From positions 124,001-188,000 of the forward strand of contig JANYCZ010000059.1 in assembly GCA_025360015.1 (NCBI GenBank): a stretch of DNA of 64,000 nucleotides. Reading direction: 5' to 3'. The stretch is from Verrucomicrobiota bacterium (GTDB lineage Bacteria; Verrucomicrobiota; Verrucomicrobiia; Verrucomicrobiales; Verrucomicrobiaceae). The position numbers were made by a program, and so were the translations under genes. This document shows, piece after piece, positions 46,260 through 55,322 of the stretch (position 1 is its first letter; each line of letters begins with the position of its first letter). Under the pieces are notes generated by a model that had not been told where the DNA came from, ran no database searches, and saw only the letters and a program-made list of their open reading frames with translations.

Positions 46260-46790
46260 TTACTGCCAGTTGCCAAAGGCATACGGATTGTTGGGATTCG
46301 TCGGAGGCTGCTGGCTGTAGGAATTGCCATTGCCTGGGTAGTAGCTGGACTGCTGGCTGTAGCCACCGTAACCCGACTGCTGACCGGAACCGTAATAGGA
46401 CTGCTGGCCGCCACCGTAGTTCGACGGGTAATTGCTGTTCTGCTGGCTGTAGCCCTGGCCATAGCCCTGACCGTAACCCTGCTGACCATAGCCTTGCTGC
46501 GCATACCCCTGCTGCTGGGGGTAGCCACGCTGGCCGCTGCTCATCAGGCTGCCGGCCAAGGCACCGAGGATCCCACCGATGGCCGCACCTTCCAGACCGC
46601 GATGGCGCTGATTGCCAATGATGCCGCCGGCTCCCGCGCCAAGCAGCGCGCCTGCCACGGTGCCGCCACCTCCGCCCCCGTACCCGCCGCCATATCCTCC
46701 GCCGTAGCCGTAGGGACTCACGCAGGAGGTGAGAGAGAGAGTCAGCAGAAGGGTGCCCAGTGTAAGCGTCCGAACGAGAGAGGTCTTCAT
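46260..46790 (-). CDS. Glycine-zipper lipoprotein with YGQ-rich low-complexity tail
   Basis: Lipobox LSLTSC; GGTVAGALLGAGAGGIIGNQRHRGLEGAAIGGILGALAG; QQGYGQQGYGQGYGQGYSQQNSNYPSNYGGGQQSYYGSGQQ. Confidence 0.88.
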   Translation of the reverse strand: MKTSLVRTLTLGTLLLTLSLTSCVSPYGYGGGYGGGYGGGGGGTVAGALLGAGAGGIIGNQRHRGLEGAAIGGILGALAGSLMSSGQRGYPQQQGYAQQGYGQQGYGQGYGQGYSQQNSNYPSNYGGGQQSYYGSGQQSGYGGYSQQSSYYPGNGNSYSQQPPTNPNNPYAFGNWQ

Positions 46791-46871
46791 GAAGTAATGG
46801 TGTGAATCTTGTCCTGCACTCTGACGCTCTCTTTAACGGACTATTCGATTATTTTTTTCAACCCATCTCGG

Positions 46872-46990
46872 AAAGTACTCCGCAAAGTGCTCCCGAGCTT
46901 TAGCTCGCTCTGGAAAAAGTACTCATGAGCTTTAGCTCGCTCTGGAAACGCCGCACACCTCCCCAGAACCCCGAACGAGCTAAAACCCCT
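46872..46990 (+). repeat. REP-like family 3 cluster (two direct + one inverted copy)
   Basis: gagctttagctcgctctgg twice, then ccagaaccccgaacgagctaaaa. Confidence 0.75.
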
Positions 46991-47101
46991 CAAGCACATC
47001 TCCCAGCACTCATCAGGAGAAAAGGAAAATCCCTCCGGTTTCGAATCTCTGCTGCCAACAAGTTGCAAAACCCCGCGCCTGCGGCTGGGTGCCGGCCCAC
47101 C

Positions 47102-49183
47102 ATGAAGTTCCTCCCAACCCTCCTGCTTGCCACGCTCGCCGCTGCCGCCCCGCTCGCGGCGGCAGATTCGTATGACATCGTCGTCTATGGCGGCTCCTCG
47201 GGCGGCATCACGGCGGCCATCCAGGCCGCACGCATGGGCAAGACCGCCGTGCTCATCGAACCCACCAAATTCCTCGGTGGCCTGACCACCGGCGGCCTCG
47301 GCGCGACGGACATCGGCAACAAGAAAGCCATCGGCGGCATGTCGCGTGAGTTCTACGCCAATGTCTTCAAGCACTACAACGACCCCGCCAAGTGGCAGCA
47401 CCAGACCCGTGAGGGATACTTTGCCAAAAAGCAGCACGGCAACACCGGCAGCGAAGACACCATGTGGACCTTCGAGCCGCATGTCGCCACGGAGATCTAC
47501 GACACCATGCTCGCCACCGTGAAGGACAAGGTGACCGTCGTTTTCAGCGAGCGCCTGGACCTGAAAAAAGGCGTCATCAAAACCGGAGCGCGCATTTCAA
47601 AAATCATCATGGAAAGCGGGCGCGAGTTCACGGGCAAGATGTTCATCGACGCCACCTATGAGGGCGACTTGATGGCCAAGGCCGGCGTGAGCTACGCCGT
47701 GGGCCGCGAGCCGAATGCGCAGTTTGGCGAGACGATCAACGGCGTGCAAAAGGTCAAAACCATCCACCATCAGTTCACCAAGAACGTCGATCCCTACGTG
47801 AAGCCCGGCGATCCAAAAAGCGGCGTGCTGCCCGGCATTGATCCCGGCGACATCGGCGAGGACGAAAGCGGCGACCGCAAGCTGCAGGCCTACAACTTCC
47901 GCATGTGTACCACCGACGTGCCGGAAAACCGCCTCGACTGGGAAAAGCCCGCCAACTACGATGAGAAGTGGTTCGAGCTGGCCCTGCGCAATGTCGAAGC
48001 CGGTGACGACCGCATCTCATGGGCACCCACCGGGATGCCAAACCGCAAGACCGACACCAACAACAACTTCGCCATCAGCACCGACTTCATCGGCCAAAAC
48101 TTCGACTATCCCGACGCCGACTACGCCACCCGCGCCAAGATCTGGCAGGCCCACGAAGACTGGCAGAAGGGCCTCATGTGGACCTACGCCCACCATCCCC
48201 GCGTGCCGGAAAAAATCCGCGCAGCCTTCCAGAAATTCGGCCTCGCCAAGGATGAATTCAACGACAACGGCAACTGGCCGCGCCAGCTCTACGTGCGCGA
48301 GGCACGCCGCATGATCGGCGGCTACGTCATGAGCGAGAAAAACTGCAAGCGCCGCGAGATCGTGGAGGACAGTGTCGGCATGGGTGCCTACAACATGGAC
48401 TCGCACAACGTGCAGCGTTACATCACCAAGGAAGGTTTCGTGCGCAATGAGGGCGACATCCAGATCGGCACCCGCCCCTACCCCATCAGCTACCGCAGCA
48501 TCACGCCGAAGGCCGAGGAGTGCACCAATCTCCTCGTCCCGGTCTGCCTGAGCGCCACGCACATCGCCTACGGCAGCATCCGCATGGAGCCCGTCTTCAT
48601 GGTCATGGGCCAGAGCTCCGCCACCGCCGCTGTCATCGCCATCGACTCCGGCAAAGACCTGCAACAGATCGACTTGGCCAAGCTCAAAGAGAAGCTCCTC
48701 GCCGATGGTCAGATGCTCGACTTTGAGTCTCCTCCTGTCCCAGAACATGTCTCGCTCACCAAGGAAAAGCTCGGCGGCATCGTCGTCGATGACAGCGAAG
48801 CCGAACTCACCGGCTTCACCACCGAAGGCCACACCACCCCCGGCTACGTCGGCGCAGGCTACCGCCACGATGGCGACACTGCCAAAGGCGAACAAAAAGC
48901 CCGCTACACCCCCGACCTTCCCGCCGCAGGGCAGTACCGCGTCGCCATCACCTACACCGCGCTGGCCAATCGTGCCGACAACGTTCCCATCATCATCCAT
49001 CATGCCGATGGCGAGGCTACCGTGGTCGTGAACCAAAAGAAGAAAGCTCCCGAGAAAGATGCTCTTCTCCCCCTCGGCACCTACCGCTTTGAAAAAGGCA
49101 AGTCCGGCTGGCTCGAAATCCGCAACGATGGCACAAAAGGCCATGTCATCATTGATGCAGCGCAGTGGCTGAAGCAGCAATAA
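47102..49183 (+). CDS. FAD-dependent oxidoreductase with golvesin-type C-terminal domain
   Basis: YDIVVYGGSSGGITAAIQAARMGKTAVLIEPTKFLGGLTTGGLGATD; GKMFIDATYEGDLMAKAGVSYAVGRE; C-terminal GYRHDGDTAKGEQKARYTPDLPAAGQYRVAITYTA. Confidence 0.9.
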   Translation: MKFLPTLLLATLAAAAPLAAADSYDIVVYGGSSGGITAAIQAARMGKTAVLIEPTKFLGGLTTGGLGATDIGNKKAIGGMSREFYANVFKHYNDPAKWQHQTREGYFAKKQHGNTGSEDTMWTFEPHVATEIYDTMLATVKDKVTVVFSERLDLKKGVIKTGARISKIIMESGREFTGKMFIDATYEGDLMAKAGVSYAVGREPNAQFGETINGVQKVKTIHHQFTKNVDPYVKPGDPKSGVLPGIDPGDIGEDESGDRKLQAYNFRMCTTDVPENRLDWEKPANYDEKWFELALRNVEAGDDRISWAPTGMPNRKTDTNNNFAISTDFIGQNFDYPDADYATRAKIWQAHEDWQKGLMWTYAHHPRVPEKIRAAFQKFGLAKDEFNDNGNWPRQLYVREARRMIGGYVMSEKNCKRREIVEDSVGMGAYNMDSHNVQRYITKEGFVRNEGDIQIGTRPYPISYRSITPKAEECTNLLVPVCLSATHIAYGSIRMEPVFMVMGQSSATAAVIAIDSGKDLQQIDLAKLKEKLLADGQMLDFESPPVPEHVSLTKEKLGGIVVDDSEAELTGFTTEGHTTPGYVGAGYRHDGDTAKGEQKARYTPDLPAAGQYRVAITYTALANRADNVPIIIHHADGEATVVVNQKKKAPEKDALLPLGTYRFEKGKSGWLEIRNDGTKGHVIIDAAQWLKQQ

Positions 49184-49364
49184 AACAACGACGGAACCGC
49201 GCAGGAAGGCAAACTTCTTTGGTCGCCTGCCTCCTCATCCGCCGTTCTGTCGGAGCACCCAGCATGAGGGCTGCCTCCAAAGATAGAACACAGCAGCAGC
49301 AGCGTTTCCAGTGTTCCGCCCGCTGAGCTTTGATCGTTCAGCATCAACCCAAGGAATTCCCACC

Positions 49365-50378
49365 ATGACCATCCGACCATTGAATCGTATTGCCTGCTTG
49401 CTGGCAGGCTGCTGCTTCTGGAACACCGGCTTGACGAGCAAGGCGGAAGTGAGTAGCCCGATCACAGAGTTCGTGGTGCCTACCGAGGGGGCCTGGCCGC
49501 AGGCCATTGTCACCGGTTCTGACGGCAACTTGTGGTGCGTGGAATCGCGCAAGCGCAAAGTCATCCGCATCACGCCCAAGGGCGAGATCACCGAATTCTC
49601 CGTGCCAGGTGACAATGTGCTCCTTCTGCAGAGCATCACCTCCGGGGCGGACGGCAACCTCTGGTTCACATCGCCTTCGGATAACACGATCCGCCGCATC
49701 AGCACCAAAGGCGAATTCAACGGCGAGTTCAAGATTCCGACCATTTCGCCCAGGTCCCCCAAGCAGGACACCTCGTGGCCGCGCGGCATCGTCACCGGCC
49801 CGGATGGCAACGTCTGGTTCGCTGAACTTTACGGCAACAAGATTGGCCGGCTCACTCCGAAGGGTGAACTGACCGAGTTCCCGCTTTCGATGGCGGGCAG
49901 CGGGCCGTATATCCCAACCTTCGACAAAACCGGGAAGGTGTGGTTTTGCGAGAGCCTGGCCGGAATAATCGGCCGACTCGATCCGGCCACCGGAACGATT
50001 GAACGGTTTCCGCTGCCGAACGCCAAGTGTCTGCCGCGCGACATGACGACGGGTCCCGACGGCAACATCTGGTTCAGTGAGAACCAGACAGACAGCATTG
50101 GCCGCATCACGTTAACCGGGGAAATCACGGAGTTTCCCGTGCCGCAGGGAAGCCGCCCGGTGGGAATCACGGCAGGACCGGACGGCAACATCTGGTTTTC
50201 CGGTTTCGGCATCAGCAAAATCGGCCGCCTGACGATGGAGGGAAAAGTGACGATGTTCGACATCCCAACGGCAAAAGCCCAACCGTTCGGGCTGACCGTA
50301 GGGCCGGACGGCAACATCTGGTTTGCCGGGCAAGCCAGGCTGATCGGGAAGTTGGATCTCAAGGCCGTTGGGAAATGA
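49365..50378 (+). CDS. Vgb (virginiamycin B lyase)-like beta-propeller protein, secreted
   Basis: Repeated GPDGNIWF motifs (about seven blades), N-terminal signal sequence. Confidence 0.85.
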   Translation: MTIRPLNRIACLLAGCCFWNTGLTSKAEVSSPITEFVVPTEGAWPQAIVTGSDGNLWCVESRKRKVIRITPKGEITEFSVPGDNVLLLQSITSGADGNLWFTSPSDNTIRRISTKGEFNGEFKIPTISPRSPKQDTSWPRGIVTGPDGNVWFAELYGNKIGRLTPKGELTEFPLSMAGSGPYIPTFDKTGKVWFCESLAGIIGRLDPATGTIERFPLPNAKCLPRDMTTGPDGNIWFSENQTDSIGRITLTGEITEFPVPQGSRPVGITAGPDGNIWFSGFGISKIGRLTMEGKVTMFDIPTAKAQPFGLTVGPDGNIWFAGQARLIGKLDLKAVGK

Positions 50379-50478
50379 CTCCGCTGGTTGAATGGCGGGC
50401 ATTGCTTCTCATGCTCTCGATGCACCGCACACTTTGCGCGTGCAGTTGAGTTCCATGAGAACGTGGAGATCACCTCTT

Positions 50479-51081
50479 TTACCTCGGCCGCTTCATCTCA
50501 AACATCTCCCGCGTCCGGCAGTACCAGTTCGGACTCTGCATCCGTCCAATCGGTCGATAATTCCCCGGCTTCACCAGCCACGTCTCAGGATCCAGAATGC
50601 CATCGCGCACATGCACCCGCAGCACCTCCCCAATGATCAGCCGGTTGTCTCCGATCTCGATGATGCTGTGGCTGCGGCATTCTAAGCTGACAGGCGCCTC
50701 AGCAATGCGCGGCGGCTTGACCACGCTGCTCGGCACAGCAGTCAGCCCCGCATGCAGCAGCTCATTTTCACCCGGCGGCAGCGTGGCCGCACACAGGTTC
50801 ATTTTCTCCGCCAGCGCTTCATCCACCAGATTGACGACAAACTCATGCGTCAGACGGATGTTGCGCGCCGTGTCCTTCGGTACGCCAGCAGAACGGTCAC
50901 CAGGACAAAGCCCCACGATGGGAGGTGAATCGCCCAGTACATTGAAGAAGCTGAACGGCGCCGCATTCACACGCCCTTCAGGATCAACGGTAGTCGTGAG
51001 AGCAATCGGACGCGGAGTGACGAGTCCTGCGAGGATCATGTAAGCGTCTTCGCGCAGAGGGCCGGTGAGGTCGAGTTCCAT
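50479..51081 (-). CDS. Flavin reductase family protein
   Basis: ILAGLVTPRPIALTTTVDPEGRVNAAPFSFFNVLGDSPPIVGLCPG. Confidence 0.92.
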   Translation of the reverse strand: MELDLTGPLREDAYMILAGLVTPRPIALTTTVDPEGRVNAAPFSFFNVLGDSPPIVGLCPGDRSAGVPKDTARNIRLTHEFVVNLVDEALAEKMNLCAATLPPGENELLHAGLTAVPSSVVKPPRIAEAPVSLECRSHSIIEIGDNRLIIGEVLRVHVRDGILDPETWLVKPGNYRPIGRMQSPNWYCRTREMFEMKRPR

Positions 51082-51100
51082 AAGAGGGGTCAGCGTTTTA

Positions 51101-51128
51101 CAAGGTGACGGGGTCTCCCGACCCCGTC
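51101..51128 (+). repeat. REP family 1 (consensus copy)
   Basis: caaggtgacggggtctcccgaccccgtc. Confidence 0.9.
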
Positions 51129-51140
51129 TCAAAATCAGGG

Positions 51141-52478
51141 TCAGACTGCGGAGCCGCGTAGCAAAATTTCAGCCCCACGTTCAGCACGATACGCCTGCGC
51201 CAGCAAAGTCACCGGCTGTGTGACCTCATGACAAGGATGCTCCCCACAAGCCCGCAATCCATTGGCGATCTGCAAATGACACCCAGGATTGCTCGTGGCA
51301 ACTACAGGTGCCCCAGCCTGCCGCAAGTTCGCGACCTTCCGGTCCAGCAGTTTCTGACTCTGCTCAGGCTGCGTGATGTTGTAAATGCCCGCGCTGCCGC
51401 AGCACCAGTTCGACTCTGGCAGCTCCTTGAACACAAGCCCCGGAATGCTGTTGAGAATTTGCCGTGGCTGCGAGACGACCTTCTGCCCATGGCAAAGGTG
51501 GCAGCTTTCATGATACGTGACCTCGCCCACACCCGCACCCGCCGTCGGTTTGCGGAAGCGGATCTGCACCAGCCATTCATGAATGTCCTTCACCTTCTTA
51601 TCCCACTGCTTTCCCTTGGCTGCGTAAAAAGGATCATCATGCAGCAGATGTCCATAGGTCTTCAAATGCGAGCCGCACCCCCCGGCGTTGGTGATGATCG
51701 CATCGAGTTCATCGAGATCAAAGCTGTCGATCTGCCTTCGCGCAAGTTCACGGGCCAGCTCCAGCTCCCCATTATGCGCATGCAGCGAACCGCAGCAGCT
51801 TTGTGAGCGCGGCGTGATCACCTCGCAGCCATTCGCCAGCAGGACATCGACGGTGTCGCGATTGATGTTCGAAAACGCGAGATCCTGAATGCACCCCGTG
51901 AGCAAACCCACACGATAGCTCCTGCCTCCCTTCGGCGTCTCCTCCGGCCAGATCAGGTCATCCGAAAACTGCGCCGCAATGTGCGGCGTCTGCGGCTCCA
52001 GCGCCGCCAGCGAGCGCGGCATGAGCCCAAAGAAATGCACCTTGCGCATCAGTTTCTCCAGCCCGGTGCTTTGATACACACGCAGCACCCGCCCGATCAA
52101 CCGCAGCAGCCAGGGCCGCATGAAAATAACGTTCAGCGAAAGCCAGCGCCAGAACCCGCGCTGCATGCCGTCATTCACCTGCGCCTGCTCCACTTCAGCA
52201 CGCGCGGTCTCAAACAGCTCCGCATAATTGACACCCGCCGGGCACGCCGTCTGGCAGGCCAGGCAGCCGAGGCAGTAGTACATCTCGTCAGAGAGCGCCT
52301 TGGAAACTTCGAGCTCGCCATCCGCCACCGCCCGCATGAGCGAGATGCGGCCACGCGGGCTGTTTCGCTCCATCTTCGTCTCCACATAGGTGGGACAAGT
52401 CGGCAGGCACATGCCGCAGTGCATGCACTGCTGCAGCACGGAGTAGTCGATAGATTTGAGGAGATTGGCAGATGGCAT
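51141..52478 (-). CDS. glcF: Glycolate oxidase iron-sulfur subunit (GlcF-like)
   Basis: CMHCGMCLPTCPTY and CLGCLACQTACPAGV ferredoxin motifs; CCF-type GCIQDLAF, SQSCCGSLHAHNG, ESNWCCGSAGIYN. Confidence 0.92.
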   Translation of the reverse strand: MPSANLLKSIDYSVLQQCMHCGMCLPTCPTYVETKMERNSPRGRISLMRAVADGELEVSKALSDEMYYCLGCLACQTACPAGVNYAELFETARAEVEQAQVNDGMQRGFWRWLSLNVIFMRPWLLRLIGRVLRVYQSTGLEKLMRKVHFFGLMPRSLAALEPQTPHIAAQFSDDLIWPEETPKGGRSYRVGLLTGCIQDLAFSNINRDTVDVLLANGCEVITPRSQSCCGSLHAHNGELELARELARRQIDSFDLDELDAIITNAGGCGSHLKTYGHLLHDDPFYAAKGKQWDKKVKDIHEWLVQIRFRKPTAGAGVGEVTYHESCHLCHGQKVVSQPRQILNSIPGLVFKELPESNWCCGSAGIYNITQPEQSQKLLDRKVANLRQAGAPVVATSNPGCHLQIANGLRACGEHPCHEVTQPVTLLAQAYRAERGAEILLRGSAV

Positions 52479-52480
52479 GA

Positions 52481-53884
52481 TCAGTTCCTCGGATCAAAAA
52501 TCTTCCCCGGATTCAGCAGCCCCTGAGGATCCAGCGCGTGTTTGATGCTGCGCATGAGTTCGTAGCTGCCTTCACCGAGCTGGCGTTTGAGGAAGGCTTT
52601 TTTGGCGAGGCCGACGCCATGCTCTCCAGTGACAGTGCCGCCGAGGCGAATGGTTTCATCCACGATTTCTTCGAGCGCGATTTCAATGCGGTGCATCTCT
52701 TCAAGATCACGTTCGTTGGTGAGGAAGGTGGGATGCAGGTTGCCATCGCCCAGGTGGCCGAAGGTGCCGATCTGCAACTTGTGCTTCTTCGCCACGCTGT
52801 CGATGAAGGCGACCATCGTGGCAAGTTCGCTGCGTGGCACGGTCACGTCTTCGAGAATCGTGGTCGGGCGCACGCGGGCCAGCGCGGAGAACGCATTGCG
52901 GCGGGCGGCGGCGAGCTTGGCACCTTCGGCTTCATCCGCAGCAGCTCGCACATCGCGTGCGCCATTGGCTCTGGCGAGCGCCATCATCTGCGCAGCTTCT
53001 TCTTCGACAACGACGGGATGTCCGTCCGTCTCCATGAGCACGAGCGCTTCCACATCCGTGGGCAGGCCGATCTTCGCATAATCTTCCACGCACTGCACCG
53101 TGACACGGTCCAGGAACTCCAGCGTGCAGGGAATGATCTTGGCGGCGATGATCGCGGAGATCGTCTTCGCAGCGGCGTCCATCGAATCATACAGCGCCAG
53201 CATCGTTTTGCGCGCCTTGGGGCGCGGCAGGATTTTCAGGATGACCTCCGTGATGATCCCCAGCGTGCCTTCGCTGCCGATGAAAATGTCCTTCATCGAG
53301 TAACCCGCGACGTCCTTGACGCACTTGTTGCCGAGGAAGGTCAGCGTGCCGTCTGGCAGCACGACTTCCATGCCCATGACATAATCACGCGTGACGCCGT
53401 ATTTGAGACCGCGCAGTCCGCCGGAGTTTTCAGCCACATTGCCGCCGATGGTGGAGATCTTCATCGAGCCGGGGTCAGGCGGATAAAACAGGCCGACCTT
53501 CGCAGCCGCATCGTCGATCTCTTTGGTGATGACGCCGCTCTGCGCACGCAACGTGAGATTCTTCTCATCCACCTCGATGAGCTTGTCCATCTTCACGAGG
53601 CAGATCACCAGACAGCCAGACAGCGGCACGCTGCCACCGCTCAATCCAGTGCCGGAGCCACGCGTGACGACGGGCACGTTGTTTCTACGTGCGAGCTTCA
53701 CGCATTCGGACACCTCCTCAGCGGTCAGCGGAAAAACGACCGCGCCTGGACGCTGCTTGAGGGCGGCAGTGCCATCGAAACTGTAGGGCACAATGTCCTC
53801 GGCTGCGGTAAGCACTCGATCCGGAGGTAAGATTTCCTTCAGAGACTGAATAAAGGTGGCTTCAATTTGGTTCACAGCGGGCAT
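52481..53884 (-). CDS. glcD: FAD-linked oxidase, glycolate oxidase GlcD-like
   Basis: VVTRGSGTGLSGGSVPLSGCLVICLVKMDKLIEVDEKNLTLRAQSGV; GGNVAENSGGLRGLKYGVTRDYVMGMEVVLPDG; FGHLGDGNLHPTFL; GEHGVGLAKK. Confidence 0.95.
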   Translation of the reverse strand: MPAVNQIEATFIQSLKEILPPDRVLTAAEDIVPYSFDGTAALKQRPGAVVFPLTAEEVSECVKLARRNNVPVVTRGSGTGLSGGSVPLSGCLVICLVKMDKLIEVDEKNLTLRAQSGVITKEIDDAAAKVGLFYPPDPGSMKISTIGGNVAENSGGLRGLKYGVTRDYVMGMEVVLPDGTLTFLGNKCVKDVAGYSMKDIFIGSEGTLGIITEVILKILPRPKARKTMLALYDSMDAAAKTISAIIAAKIIPCTLEFLDRVTVQCVEDYAKIGLPTDVEALVLMETDGHPVVVEEEAAQMMALARANGARDVRAAADEAEGAKLAAARRNAFSALARVRPTTILEDVTVPRSELATMVAFIDSVAKKHKLQIGTFGHLGDGNLHPTFLTNERDLEEMHRIEIALEEIVDETIRLGGTVTGEHGVGLAKKAFLKRQLGEGSYELMRSIKHALDPQGLLNPGKIFDPRN

Positions 53885-53937
53885 TCTGGCGAGTTCGTGG
53901 TAGAGCGTCAACGCAGGCTGTGGTTGATTATGATCAC

Positions 53938-54882
53938 ATGAAATTCAAGCACCTCATTCGTTTCACTCCCATTTATCAAAGCCGCGTCTGGGGTGGCCGC
54001 CGCATGGAGACTCTGCTGGGTGCCACGCTGCCGGACGCCACGACTCCCTTTGGCGAAGCCTGGGCCGTGTGTGACCGCCCCGAGGCCCCAAGTGTGACGG
54101 CTGATGGCGTGTCTCTGCATGAGCTGTGGACGAACCACCGCGAGGAAGTGTTTGGCAAAGCGCTGCTGAAGTCCACCAGCCCCACCTTCCCCCTGCTCAT
54201 GAAGATTCTCGATGCCTGCGATGATCTTTCCATCCAGGTGCATCCACCCGCGAGCATGGCGGCGAAATTGAAAGGCGAGCCAAAAACGGAGATGTGGTAC
54301 ATCGCGCATGCCGACGCGGGCGCGAAAATCTACGCCGGTCTGAAACCCGGAGCGACGCGGGCGCAGTTCGAAACCGCCCTGCAAAACGGCACCGTGGCCG
54401 ATGTGGTCCATGTCATCGAAGCCCGCACCGGCGACTGTCTCTTCATCCCAAGTGGCCGGGTTCACGCCATCGGCGCAGGCTTGCTGATCTATGAAATCCA
54501 GCAGAACAGCGACACCACCTATCGCGTCTTTGACTGGAACCGCGTCGGGCTGGACGGCAAACCGCGCGACCTGCACGTGCAGGAGTCCATGCAGAGCATC
54601 GACTTCACCGATTTCGAGCCAGGCGTGCAGCAGATCAAGCCCGACGGCACGCTCGTGAAGTGCGAGTACTTTGACGTCAAAGTGCTCAGTGGATCCAAGC
54701 AGGCAGGTACTGCGGGCGAAAGCCTCACCCTCGCCGTCGTCAGCGGCAAGATCAGCGTCGGCGGCACCACCCTCAAAGCAGGCGACTTTGCGCTGGTGCC
54801 TGCAACGATGGATGCCGCCGCACGCCTCGTGAAGCCTGCAGATGCAAAGAGCCAGTGGCTGGAGATTCGCGTGCCAGCGTGA
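53938..54882 (+). CDS. manA: Class I mannose-6-phosphate isomerase
   Basis: RFTPIYQSRVWGGRRME; FPLLMKILDACDDLSIQVHP; KTEMWYIAHADAGAKIYAGL; IPSGRVHAIGAGLLIYEIQQNSDTTYRVFDW. Confidence 0.92.
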   Translation: MKFKHLIRFTPIYQSRVWGGRRMETLLGATLPDATTPFGEAWAVCDRPEAPSVTADGVSLHELWTNHREEVFGKALLKSTSPTFPLLMKILDACDDLSIQVHPPASMAAKLKGEPKTEMWYIAHADAGAKIYAGLKPGATRAQFETALQNGTVADVVHVIEARTGDCLFIPSGRVHAIGAGLLIYEIQQNSDTTYRVFDWNRVGLDGKPRDLHVQESMQSIDFTDFEPGVQQIKPDGTLVKCEYFDVKVLSGSKQAGTAGESLTLAVVSGKISVGGTTLKAGDFALVPATMDAAARLVKPADAKSQWLEIRVPA

Positions 54883-54900
54883 GGCTTCGCCTTCGGGAAC

Positions 54901-54984
54901 AAAGTACTCCAGAGCTTTAGCTCGTTCTGGAAAACGCCACGCATCTCCCAGAACCCGGAACGAGCTAAAGCTCTGAACTACTTT
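54901..54984. repeat. REP-like family 3 inverted pair
   Basis: aaagtactccagagctttagctcgttctgg ... gaacccggaacgagctaaagctctgaactacttt. Confidence 0.85.
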
Positions 54985-54992
54985 GACGCCCG

Positions 54993-55322
54993 CTACTGCT
55001 GCGCGCCTGCGGGTGCGGCCTTCTTGATCTCAAGAGCAGGCTGCTCTGCAGGCTTGGTCTCGACCGCAGGCACTGCTGCTTTCTTCGTCTCTATCACTGG
55101 CTTCTCTACCTCAGGATCTTTCGGCGTGCTGGGCACCGCGATGAACTTCGCCTTCTCCGGATCCATCTGCGGCAGCTTTCCTTGCGGCACAGGCGGCAGC
55201 TCTTTTTTCACCGGAGCCGGTTTGGGCACTGCAACAGCAGCCTTGGCCTTCGCCTCAGGTTGAGGCTCTTCCTTGCGACAGGCAACGAGCAGCAGAGCAA
55301 TCAGGCACAAGGCGTGTTTCAT
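54993..55322 (-). CDS. Small KPE-rich lipoprotein
   Basis: MKHALCLIALLLVACRKEEPQPEAKAKAAVAVPKPAPVKKELPP. Confidence 0.75.
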   Translation of the reverse strand: MKHALCLIALLLVACRKEEPQPEAKAKAAVAVPKPAPVKKELPPVPQGKLPQMDPEKAKFIAVPSTPKDPEVEKPVIETKKAAVPAVETKPAEQPALEIKKAAPAGAQQ

